Assembly (NCBI GenBank): GCA_022495995.1
Contig: JAFEMH010003625.1
Span: 191,491 to 255,490 of the forward strand
Source: Adenophora triphylla var. japonica
Lineage: Eukaryota; Streptophyta; Magnoliopsida; Asterales; Campanulaceae
Direction: 5' to 3'
Length of the DNA: 64,000 nt
Position 1 is the first letter of the stretch. Every line of letters starts with the position of its first letter. The notes under the pieces were generated by a model. The model did not search any database and was not told the origin of the DNA. It was given only the letters and a program-made list of their open reading frames with translations. Position numbers and translations under genes: made by a program. Shown here one piece after another: positions 9,306-19,162 of this stretch.

Positions 9306-11606
9306 TTTTTGAGAGGAAAATTTCAGCTAGTCCCCAGGATGGATCGTTGCTTTCCATCGTTCTTGAACTTGGAGACGGTCAATCTTCTTTTGACTCACGG
9401 GAGTCTCAAGGATAGTCCCTCTTCTTCTGGAGATGGCTAAATGGGTTTAAAAAACGTGCCGATCTAGAAATGAAAGGGGTATTATTTGGTGAGGGTACGG
9501 TAATGGTTTTCCTAAGGGTGAAGGTTTCAACCGCAGTCCCTACCGGATGATCCGAACGAGATCGAGCCTTCAATTGCTTCCTTAAGTTTACTCTGCGGAA
9601 GATCCATGCAAATTCATCGGGCAACGAGATAGCGAAGACAATGTAAGATATGTGAGCACAGGAGCCGCGAGGTGGGGAGTTGATAAGCCCCACTTTGGGA
9701 AGGATATCGGTCAATTTTCTCACTCCGATCAATTCAAACATTAGTCATTTCAAAGCGTTGGTCGGTGAGCAGCACAGGTGATCATTTGGAATAAGACCAT
9801 TTCAATTGAGTGTAACGCAGGTGTGCAAGTAATGTCTCGAGTCTAGCAAGAAGAGAATCAAAGATTTTTATCACTGCAAAGCAAAAATTGGTCCAACTTG
9901 GACTCGACAGACTCATGTCCGACAGTGGACATTCTAGAACCTACGAGGACTGATCGACTGCATCAACTTCGGACGGGAGGAAGGGTATCGTTTCCATCGG
10001 TGCGGTGAGGACCCTTCTCAATCTTTCTGTCCTTCACAAATTGTCCTTCTTATCTTTAGCAATCTGAGCAAGCAACCGGGCCTCCCGCTCGCGAGAAAAA
10101 AAACGGCTTCAAGGGTAGCTCGCAACTTTCCAATGGACACACCATTCGCACTCTGCTGACCCATGGGCTACGAACCTCTAGACTGGTGGGCCATAATCTT
10201 CTCTGCTCCGAGCCTTTTGGATTCCGAATCAGATGAACGACCGCTCGGGCACTTGACCTATTTTTGCCTCGGGAATATGGACCAATCGAACGCCGGGAAC
10301 GAGAGCGCACACCCAACTTGTCGTAGCCTTGCAGAGGTGAAGAGGTAAGAGCGTGTATAAGGCGGAGGATAGAGAATCTTGATAAGGTACGGGAGAAGGA
10401 AGAACAGGAAAGGAGACGGACTCGTGCAACACTTATTAATGTTCAAGTAGAAATCGGTGTTTTAAGTCCTAGAGACGGTTGGAAAAGGCTAATCCTTTAT
10501 TCACACAATCTAGACCTCGGGGGAACCTAAGGACACATCATCCAAAAAATACGCCAAATGTATTGATTCAAAATTAATAACAGGGGATAATACCTAAACA
10601 AAACCAAAGCATTTATGGGACGAATGAGCAGCCCCAATTTCTGGAGAAATTTGGGCAGCATAATGGGTATTCCTGAAGAATTTCAAGGAAAAATCCGGCA
10701 TGACCTCTCGTCGGTGCACATTGACAAAGCGACATGATCTTTCGTTAGAACATGCCGTGGGAACGACATGTCCTTTCGTGAAACCATGTTGCGATGGCAA
10801 CATGCCCACACGTGCTAGGTTTTGGGAAAGGTACGAAGGTCTATTAAAATTTTTGAAACAACTCATTTTAGTGTATTTGAAAAATGGCGTGTCGAAAACC
10901 AACCATTTTGGGTAAGGTTAAATGTGTGGTGCCACCTATAACGCACTAGGGGGATAGGTTTGACATTAGGAGCTCAAGCGTAGGCGAATATTATCACCGT
11001 CCGCGATGTCGTCAATCGCACCCGAGGGTTCTAGATCTACGTGGTGTAGTGTGCGGGATGGCTATCTTCCTTTATTTGCGAAAAATGATTTTATTATTAT
11101 TATTATTATTTTTTTTTAATTTTTTATTTGAAAAGGGGGAGAAAATGAAAACAACTCACACACACATCCCCGCAGAGTACAATAAGCATGGATCAATAAT
11201 ATTGATCATGGGGATTGCCCACAACCACAACCTGTATCAATGAAATCAAATCCTGCAGAGTGGCACCTTCTGTCGCGCTACACAGGATATCAAAGGCACG
11301 CTTTGTCGCGTGACAGAAGGAGTCACATTGCCAGAACCCTGAACAAAAGCATCATAACCAGCCCCAGCCTCCAAGCGCAATGCAATAACTTCAGCCCCAG
11401 CACCAGCACAACATAAAATCTCAGCCCCAAGCAACAGCAACACAGACAACAAAGATGGGACACAAGGAGGGAACGGAATAAAACAAAGCACATAAGATGC
11501 ATTTAAGCACATAAAATGTCACACAATCAAAGCACACACAAATGAATGAGATGGACGTTGAACAAGGACGAAAGTTTGACCCACTTTTGAAAACCAAGTT
11601 TCAAGT
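9306..11606 (-). other. Element B leader and unassigned interior
   Basis: No gag or pol similarity was found. Parts of 10000-11600 resemble the untranslated leaders of C and F in composition and motifs, for instance CGGCATGACCTCTCG at 10696 (minus: GAGGTCATGCC) and an AT-rich block before the PBS. A paired TGTCGCG site lies at 11271-11315. The transition from 3' UTR-like to leader-like sequence, where gag-pol was lost, must lie near 9100-10000 but cannot be fixed. Confidence 0.5.
11271..11315. promoter_or_regulatory. Palindrome pair in B leader (33-bp spacing)
   Basis: TGTCGCGCTACA (11271-11282) and TGTCGCGTGACA (11304-11315) repeat the LTR pair outside the LTR. Flanking CCTTC and GAAGG extend the pair into one large inverted repeat. 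Confidence 0.55.
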
Positions 11607-11624
11607 CCCCAGCAGAGTCGCCAC
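11607..11624 (-). other. Primer binding site of element B
   Basis: On the minus strand GTGGCGACTCTGCTGGGG follows the 5' LTR directly. It is the same PBS type as in elements C and F and as in Tat/Ogre elements, where it is attributed to tRNA-Arg. The site fixes the orientation of B. Confidence 0.85.
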
Positions 11625-13765
11625 TGAATGTGCGCTCGCCGAAAAAATAAAAAAGGAGTCGCCACGCCTTTTTTAAGAGGAAACATTGAAAACCTTTTTG
11701 TAGAGAAAATGGGTTCGGGGGTCAGGTTACGTGTTGGGAAGAACCGAGAGTTCACCCAACATGCCTCATCCGTAGACGAGTCTTTCAATTGTTCAACATT
11801 CAAATCATCCAAAAGTGTGTGCAAAATGTGTGTAACATGATATGTGTAAAAATGCATAAGAGTGTTTTGTTTTATTACTCAACAAGAGGGATTACAATTT
11901 GTAAGCCATCTGGCATGGGAGGCCACATCCCTTTTACAACTAGGAGATACAATACTTACAACTGAAATGGAACCTGCTGTAGAGGACTCATTATGTCGCG
12001 TGACACAGGATCTGAGGGATCAAATGTGTCGCGTGACACAACAAAGTAATCTGCAGAGGTTTTACAAGAACTCACACTGCAACAACACTAAATGATCACA
12101 ACACCACACAACGATCTAAAATGAACAAAATCAACAGCAAGCAAACCCAAGGAAACGGATTACAACTGAAATAGAAGTCTCTGCATAGGCTTAGTTATGT
12201 CGCGCTACACAGGACTAGTGAGGTCCGTTGTGTCGCGTGACATATCCTTACCATTTGCAGGGACTTTATAATTGAAGCACAGATTCGACATAAACCAATC
12301 CAGATCAAGCAATTATACCAAATCAACTAATAGCACCACGAATCAGCAACAGATTAGCCAAAGGAGTGTGGATATAGAGAGATCCACACTCCCTTGACAA
12401 CCAAGCAACAAATAGAAATCCAATCACATAATGAACATCAACCAAACCAAGCTAAATAGATTAAACAAAGAGATCGGCAATTGGGACTTGATAATTGAGG
12501 ACAGACGGAGTCCAATTATCAAGTTCGGGAACAAATTGTAATAAAACAAATAAAATAGCAAATAAATGAGAGAGATAGAAACGGATCGTTACCCTCGTAG
12601 TCCACGCTCCTTAAACCAAGTTAGGTTTAAGGATCTTCAAATCAGCTTCCGGGAACGGACTCACGAACTCAGATTGAATGGCAAGTTAGCTCCAAGTGTC
12701 TGTGCGTGTGCTGAATGAATATATAAGAACAGAGAGGGAATTAAGGGAGGAATTGAGCGCTTGTCACAACCTCGGTGTAAATTGGACAGAGAGATAGGCT
12801 AGGGATTGGGAAACGCAGCAAACGGAGATTGGTGGTGTGACGGTGGTGGCTACCGGCTTGGGCTTAGAACAGGGGAAGCAGTTGACGATTTGATGAAGGT
12901 TAATGGGCTTAGGCTTCTGGGAATGGGGGAATGGCGATTGGTTTCTGGGGAGATTTGAAGTGGGGAAACACGGCTATTGCCTTTGCCGGAAAATAGGTGC
13001 AGAGAGAGAGGACCGGTGGTGGTGGTTGTTGTTGAGAAGTAAGGTTATTGCCGGAGAAGGGAGAGAACGACGGTGGGCTTGGGGTTGTGTTCGCGGTCTT
13101 TGGTACAGAGGGAGTTGGAGGTCGGAGGGAGAGCTTGGGTTGAAGAAGACGCTCTTAGGAGGTAGCCAGTTGATTGGGTTTAGGTCGTCGGAGGAGAAGG
13201 AATTGGTTTGGGGGAGAAGGAATTGGTTTGGGGGAGAAGCTCGGTGTAGATTTGGCCGGAGAGAGGGAGTTGGAGAGGTCGCCGGTAAGGGGGTGCCTTC
13301 TGCGTATTGAGAGAGATAGAGAGAGTTAGAGAGAGAGAGAGCGTGAATGTTGTGCGTGAACTGTGTGTTTGTATGTGAGAAATGTGAGAGGCCTCTTAAC
13401 AAATGAATGGAAATTGGCATTTATACGTAAATTGGGAATGAGTTTTATAATGTCGCACGACCCAACGTCTCCAAATTCCATGCTTCAAGCTGTCGCACGA
13501 CGGGCCACGTCCATAACCAATTATGGCGCCAAAAACAGATTCTGGAACATTCCGGGTTAATTCCCAAGAGGTCCAAACTAATTTATTCCTTTTAGGTCCT
13601 TTTATCTGGGAAAAATACTAAAACATACTTCTTTCGCGAGAAACTCATGAAATGTTTCCGGAAGTCTCGGAACGGACCGGGAATTTACCAAAACGCCCCT
13701 TAGTGCAATTTTATCATTTAAAATGCACCTAAAAAGGGATCGCAAATTGGATTGGCGTACTTACA
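11625..13765 (-). repeat. 5' LTR of element B
   Basis: This is the partner of 3642-5781, with only scattered substitutions and short length changes. It carries the same palindrome pairs (11994/12027 and 12198/12231), an upstream palindrome pair (13451/13491, 40 bp apart) and a U5 PBS-like copy at 11655-11668. Reading frames within it on both strands (for example 12903-13310) show no domains. Confidence 0.95.
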
Positions 13766-13770
13766 ACACC

Positions 13771-15534
13771 GAAGGTGCATTTGGCTGGATTCAGTCTCAT
13801 GCTATGGTCTCGGAGGTGACCGAAGAATTTTCTCAGATCAACGAAGTGTTGGCCATCGGACCCTTTAGAATGTATTATCATATCGTCCACATAGACCTCA
13901 ATTTCTTTGTGGATCATGTCATGAAACAAGGCTGTAGCTGCCCTCTGGTAAGTAGCCCCGGCATTCTTTAGTCCGAACGGCATAACCGTGTAGCAGTACG
14001 TGCCCCAAGGGGTTGTGAAGGCTGTCTTGGCTTGGTCTTCCTCTGCCATTTTGATTTGGTTGTAGCCGGCAAAGCCATCGACGAAGGATTTAACCTCATA
14101 GTTGGCCGTGGTATCCACCAAAATGTCAATATTTGGCAGGGGGAAATCGTCTTTTGGACTAGCCTTGTTCAGATCTCTGAAGTCCACGCAGCATCGGATC
14201 TTCCGGTTGGCCTTGGTCACCGTCACTATGTTGAAAATCCATGTCGGATATTCAATGACCCTAATGAATCCTGCTCTAAGCATCTTTTCTATCTCCTCTT
14301 TCACTTGCAGTGACCATTCGAGCTTAATTCTCGTCAGCTTCTGTTTTACTGGCTTGACTTTCGGGTCGAGCGGTATCCGGTGTTCGACTATGGAAGGGTC
14401 GAGGCCTGGCATATCCTTATAGGACCATGCAAACACATCCACAAATTCTCTTAGCAGCTCAATCAGAGTGTCCTTTTCAATTTCTTCAAAGAAGCTATCA
14501 ATCTGCGTCTCTTTAGGCTCTTCCGCAGTTCCCAGATTCACACTTGTCAAAACCTCTTCGGCAGCTTGGGCTCGATTCTCCTCTTTCCGAACAACCTGCT
14601 TAAATATTTCTTTAATATATTGTTCATTTAATGTGTCTGCTTCTTTATCTAGTGAATCATTATTAACTGTTTTTAGGTTATTAGTTAATTTATCATTAGT
14701 TAAAGTGGCAATCAGGGGATACTCAGAAAGGTCCATCATTTCATTGAGAACGAAAGGGAATACAGCGTTGGCTACAACTTCGTAGTCTTCAGGCGTAAGG
14801 CCATCAGACGACTCTAGAGACTCGAACTCAACAATAAGGGACTCGGAAGACTTTACATAGGTTGACGCAAGGGGACGGGGGACCAATCCAAGCTTCGTGA
14901 TTATTTCCTCCTTGGTTGAAGACGGGCCCGAGAGAGTTTCCCAATTCTTCAGTGGCATTGCCGTCAGCGGCCTCATGACTCGAGAATTGCATTGTCTCTG
15001 TCCTCTTCCCTCAATCATTGCTACCATCTCCTTAACTGAGCCAAAATCAATCAGGTCGGACACCTGGACATCCTTTCCGAATAATTGCTGCATAACAGGA
15101 CCATCCCAGTCATCTGAAGGGAATTCCACGGCTTTAGCTTTTGGCACTGTCAGCTCAAACTTAGCCTTTGGGCCTTCCTGGGCGATCGGGACCACAGTAG
15201 TAAGTTTCTCGAACTGCTCTACTAGGCTTGGCATGCCTTTGAAAGTATACTCTCTCTCCATGGTGGTGGTAGCCCCAGGTATCTTGGGTAGATCTAGAAA
15301 CATTCTACGGATCGGATTAGCTTTGGTTCTCCTGAAATTTATGAGGTTATCCTGTAGCTTCAACCATCCCTCTGTAGGAGTAGGCTCTTTGACTGTGGCA
15401 GTGTCCTGCTGTGGAGAGCCTTTTACAAAGTAGTCAGCCAGATTAGGACTGAAAGGTAGAGATTTAGGACCGTTGACCGAGACCCCTCTCGTGGCAGCTT
15501 CCCCCCTTTTCCGAGCAATTTCCTTTTCTTTCGC
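13771..15534 (-). CDS. RT domain and preceding linker of pol (element A)
   Basis: This open stretch contains the reverse transcriptase of element A up to the site where B inserted. Visible motifs are the N-terminal WSYKDMPGLDPSIVEHRI, VKQKLTRIK, CCVDFRDLNKASPKDDFPLP, GYNQIKMAEED, MPFGLKNAGATYQR and the catalytic YVDD in EVYVDDMIIHSKG. The fragment ends in NPAKCTFGV, which continues in the A fragment at 3641. Upstream lies about 350 residues of acidic linker typical of Tat pol between protease and RT, including RAQAAEEVL and AEEPKETQIDSFFEE. The frame runs on into LTR sequence of B and C at both ends, and those residues are not part of the gene. RT copies the genomic RNA into cDNA. This is the only RT with its YVDD intact in the window. 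Confidence 0.92.
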
Positions 15535-15539
15535 AGTAT

Positions 15540-17075
15540 TGAAACTGCCCGGATCCGGCTCCCGCGCAGATTTGGCCCCGGCACCGTCTCGCATTTCGTC
15601 GCCGCGTTCGGGAATGTCGCCCAGATTCGAGAGGCAGCGCGTTCGCGCCCCGGCATCTGGCTTATTCCCGTTTTACGTTTTGTGTGGTGTTGGAGGTGTC
15701 TCGCTGTGTTTTGCTTGTAGAGTCGCCACGCCATTTTTATTAAGCCCAAAACATTGAAAAAGGGCATCAGTTTAAAAATAAACTTTTTTGTTGTGTGATG
15801 AGATTTTTGAGTTCGGAGGTCAGATGACTCCTCGGGAAGAGAATATTAGAATCTTAGAGCTCACCCGAGTCACCTCGTAAAAATGAGTCTTTCGGATACC
15901 CCTAATATTCTTTAACTGTTGTGTGTGTGTGTATGTGCTTTTAAAAATGCATGATGTATCGGATATCTACATTGTACACTGCTTTATTGAAATGTATTGA
16001 AATAGTAATGGAAGGAAGCCTTACCAATGTTGGTTCGTGTCTGTCTTCCACTGGGGAATATTGTTTGAGGACGGAATAGTGCTCCGGTACGAACCGGGAT
16101 TGCTTCGGGATGTGCCGATTGTCTGCGGACAGAGCTTCAGCGTGCCTCGGGATTGTCAAGTGTGCACTCGGGCAAAGTTTCGGCGTGCTTTAGGATCGCA
16201 GGGATCTTTCGGGCAGAGGTTCGGCGTGCGTTGAGATGGCAATGGTCACTCGGGCAGAGGTTCGGCGTGCATTGGAATCGTCGGTTGGATTCGGGCAGAG
16301 TTTCGGCGTGCGTTCGAGTTGCCGGTTTGACTCGGAAAGAGCCGGGACGCCTTGGGAAAGACCAGGCAAGGCCTCGGAGTACCACGAGGGGCCTCAGAGT
16401 ACCTCGAGAGTGCCACAGGGCAGCGCAGGAGCATCGCGAGAGCGCTCGGAGAGGCTTCGGAGCACCACAAGGGAGCTCGGAGGCCTTAAAAGGATCCGAA
16501 AGGGGCCGGGATTGCCCCGAAGGTCTTAGAGGGGTGCCTGAAGGCTGGGGGGAGAGGAGAGAAGAGGGAGATGTGTCAAATGAGGGAGGGGGAGCCCTCT
16601 ACTTATAGTGTAGGAAAATCTGCAATAAGGTCCGTACGGACCTCATAGGTAATCCAAATTTTTGGTTTTCCTCGATTTGAGGGAATATGCGGACTTTAAG
16701 AGGATTTTGAAATGATGATGTCTGTTGACAAGAAGGTCCGTACGGAACAATATGTCATGCAATAAGGTCCGTACGGACCTATCATGCATTTCAGTAATGA
16801 TGCACTCCGGGATTTGAGGGAATATATTGGACTTTAAGGGGATTCAGTAATCATTGAAGCAAAGAGGTCCGTACGGACCATGTTTGCTTTTCCAATTTCT
16901 GAGAAATTCCTAAAAAGTCCTTTTGTGTTTTTATTCCCAAAAAGGTCCCTCCCTTGGTTTGGTTGGGGGGTTTTTGAGGGTTTTGAGTGACACGGGCCTT
17001 CGAGACTGCGACTGTGTGAGTCTGAGGTATTTCCCGTGTGTTCGAAAGAGGGTGATCCAGATTGGGGTACTTACA
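15540..17075 (-). repeat. 3' LTR of element C
   Basis: On the minus strand it begins TGTAAGTACCCC and ends GGGCAGTTTCA. It carries four GGTCCGTACGGACC-type sites, a TATA box at 16601-16610 and a U5 PBS-like copy at 15720-15732. Confidence 0.95.
16601..16879 (-). promoter_or_regulatory. C LTR promoter: TATA box and four GGTCCGTACGGACC palindromes
   Basis: The minus-strand TATA box CTATAAGT lies at 16601-16610. Upstream of it are 16629-16642 (perfect), 16735-16748 (one mismatch, perfect in the other LTR), 16766-16779 (perfect, extending to 16 bp) and 16866-16879 (perfect). The middle two start exactly 31 bp apart. The second LTR has all four at 32199, 32305, 32336 and 32436. The same sites precede both antisense genes of this element. 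Confidence 0.75.
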
Positions 17076-17249
17076 GAAGCCCCTCGGTGACGTCACTTAC
17101 GGAGGAAGTGGGGTCGTCGATAAGATAAGGGTCTGAATCTGGATCGCGTGCTGGGAGAGAAAGTGACCGTGTAGCTCAGTGTGTAAGAACATGGCGGTGT
17201 CCTGTTGTGTGACCGTTTAGGTCAGTTGGCTGGACCCTGTGATAGGATT
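17076..17249 (-). other. PPT region adjoining 3' LTR of C
   Basis: Minus strand CCGAGGGGCTTC abuts the LTR and is the likely polypurine tract. The next 60 bp share a block with B and D (ending in a CGTCGATAA-type sequence). Confidence 0.6.
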
Positions 17250-17289
17250 CCTACGTATCCCTGGCAGGAATCAAGCCTGATCATAGTTC
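17250..17289 (-). promoter_or_regulatory. CTACG...CGTAG structured motif, copy 4 (element C)
   Basis: CCTACG (17250-17255) faces CATAG (17282-17286), with TCCCTGGCAGGAATCAAGCC inside. A GGCTGGACCCTGTGATAGGA leader precedes it. Confidence 0.5.
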
Positions 17290-17379
17290 GTGAGTGTGGG
17301 GTGAGTGTTGTTGTGCACGAGGACATGAGATGTCCTTTTGACTGAAACTCCGTGTGAGGATGTGATGGTATCTTGTGAG

Positions 17380-18200
17380 TGACCGCATAAGTTAGCTGTG
17401 AGGACGTGGCGGCGTCCTGGGTGACCGCATAGGTCGATGGTAGGGACGTGGTGGCATCCCGAGGTGACCGTATAGGTCGATGGCTGGACCCTGTGATAGG
17501 ATTCCTACGTATCCCTAGCGGGAATCAAGCTTGGTCGTAGTTCAGAGGTCGTGAAATTGTGAGTGTATGCGGGCGTGGTGGTGCCCTGAAGTGTCTTGTG
17601 ACCGCCGAGGTCGGCGCGACGTGTGGTGGCATCCCTGGGGTGACCGCATAGGTCGGTGGTAAGGGCGTGGTGGCGTCACAGGGCGACCGCATAAAGTCGA
17701 TGGTAAGTGACGTGGTGGCGTCCTGGGGTGATCGCATAGGTCAGTGGTAAGGACGTGGTGGCGTCCTGGGGTGACCGCATAGGTCAGTGGTAAGGACGTG
17801 GTGGCGTCCTGGGGTAACCGCGTAGGTCAGTGGTAAGGACGTGGTGGCGTCCTGGGGTAACCGCATAGTTCAGTGGTAAGGACGTGGTGGCGTCCTGGGG
17901 TGACCGCATAGGTCAGTGGTAAGGACGTGGTGGCGTCCTGGGGTGACCGCATAGGTCACTGGTAAGGACGTGGTGGCGTCCTGGGGTGATCGCATAGGTC
18001 AGTGGTAAGGAAGTGGTGGCGTCCTGGGGTGACCGCATAGGTCAGTGGTAAGGACGTGGTGGCGTCCTGGGGTGACCTCATAGGTCAGTGGTAAGGATGT
18101 GGTGGCATCCTGGGGTGTGCAATCTTACTAGAAGATGGTTTGTGGTGTGACTGCCGAGGTCAACTGTGAGAACGTGGTGGCGTCCTGAGATGGAAATTTT
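17380..18200. repeat. 43-bp tandem array in 3' UTR of element C
   Basis: Regular 43-bp monomers run from about 17575 to 18118 (roughly 12-13 copies), with more degenerate copies on either side and motif copy 5 in between. Each monomer holds two potential hairpins, GGACG-TGGTGG-CGTCC and TGACC-GCATA-GGTCA. One monomer shows the compensated pair GGATG/CATCC (18095-18110). Confidence 0.9.
17504..17542 (-). promoter_or_regulatory. CTACG...CGTAG structured motif, copy 5 (element C)
   Basis: CCTACG (17504-17509) and CGTAG (17536-17540) enclose TCCCTAGCGGGAATCAAGC. It repeats copy 4 with its GGCTGGACCCTGTGATAGGA leader, so the two copies flank the proximal part of the array. Confidence 0.5.
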
Positions 18201-18204
18201 ACGA

Positions 18205-18840
18205 TTTTCCGAATCGGGTGGTTTAAAGCCTTCCAGGCTGGAGATAGTGATTTTGGAGGTTTATGCGGTCTTTCAGACCGAGTGGTTTAAAGCCTTCCGG
18301 GCTGGAGGTATGAGGACTTGATTCGTCTTCTGACTGCAGTTTGCGGAGTCGTGGCTGCCTTGTGCTTCGATTGTGAGAGGCGTGAATGCCTTGCGTTTTA
18401 TCCGCTTGGAAAGGTTGGACTTACGCTGACTGCCGATGTTCATCTGTTGGGGATATGTGGCCTTTGTAGGGGCTTTTTCCGCTGAGAAGGTGACTTCGGT
18501 CTTGCTTTGATGGCCGGTGGTTGATTCACCGTCCGGCATTTTGGAGGCGTCTTGTGCCTTGGAATTTGTGCTTGGAGGTGTTATCTCCTTTTTGCGCTTG
18601 CTTTACCATTTAGTGGGCGAGGTTCGGGCTTACGATGACGGTCGGTGGTCGAGTTGCCGTTTAGTGGGTGAAGTCCGGGCTTACGATGACGGCCGGTGCT
18701 TGGGATATGCGGTCTTGTACGGGTTTGCAAGAATGCCCTTTTGACTTGCTGGGGAAGGAGTTCGGGCTTACTTCGATGGCCGGTGCTTGAGTTGCCGTTT
18801 AGTAGGCAAAATCTGGGCTTACGATGACGGCCGGTGTTGG
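18205..18840. repeat. Two further short repeat families in C 3' UTR
   Basis: Two copies of a GTGGTTTAAAGCCTTCC-GGCTGG unit (AGCC/GGCT hairpin) lie at 18218-18306. Four degenerate copies of a GGGCTTACGATGACGGCCGG unit lie at 18610-18835. No gene is seen here. Confidence 0.75.
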
Positions 18841-18951
18841 TTTCATTGGGTTAAGGACCAAACTGCATTGAATCTGCTGAAATAGGCCTTTGGACAGCCA
18901 GGGGCAAAGATTATAAGGGCAGAGAAGTAATTTGGCCACGGATTGCAAGAA

Positions 18952-18996
18952 GGTCCGTACGGCTCTTCTTCCTCTGCAAAGAGGTCCGTATGGACC
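18952..18996. promoter_or_regulatory. Palindrome pair upstream of antisense gene 1 (C)
   Basis: GGTCCGTACGGCTC (18952-18965, two mismatches at the end) and GGTCCGTATGGACC (18983-18996) start 31 bp apart, 167 bp before the gene 1 ATG. The second is preceded by GCAAAGA, as in the LTR site at 16866. The site type and spacing equal those of the LTR promoter. Confidence 0.7.
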
Positions 18997-19162
18997 AATG
19001 CTGATTTCCCCGGTTCCCAGATTTTGACCAGCTTTAAAACCGAGGCTTTTCCCATTTCTTCTTCTTCCAGTTCGTGTACCAGCGAGAGAGAAAGGGAGAA
19101 AACTCCATTGTTGTCCCAAAATTCCTAGAAAATCTTCCACACTTAGCTTGAATTGCTTTGTA

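Larger units (their letters stand above)
3642..13765 (-). mobile_element. Element B: complete non-coding Tat-type LTR element (10.1 kb)
   Basis: Two LTRs, 3642-5781 and 11625-13765, bound this insertion, with a perfect 5-bp duplication ACACC at 3637-3641 and 13766-13770. It sits inside the RT gene of element A. The PBS next to the right LTR shows minus orientation. The 5.8-kb interior has no gag, protease, RT or integrase that I can recognise in any frame. It consists of a leader resembling that of elements C and F and a repeat-rich 3' UTR like that of C and D. It therefore looks like a large deletion derivative (LARD-like) that would depend on proteins from related Tat elements. The LTRs differ at few positions by eye, so the insertion is fairly recent. 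Confidence 0.93.

Noticed and set aside
9065..9415. 116-codon frame with hydrophobic Phe-rich stretch that looks like a membrane protein
   Set aside because: The hydrophobic part is the T-rich tract 9215-9305 in non-coding element B, and no family resemblance is seen.
12903..13420. 135- and 148-codon frames in the right LTR of B
   Set aside because: They overlap each other on opposite strands inside an LTR. The matching frame in the other LTR (5155-5497) is broken at different places, so no conserved protein is indicated.
14897..15433. 178-codon plus-strand frame
   Set aside because: It lies antisense to the pol linker of A, which has recognisable Tat protein sequence, and is a shadow frame.
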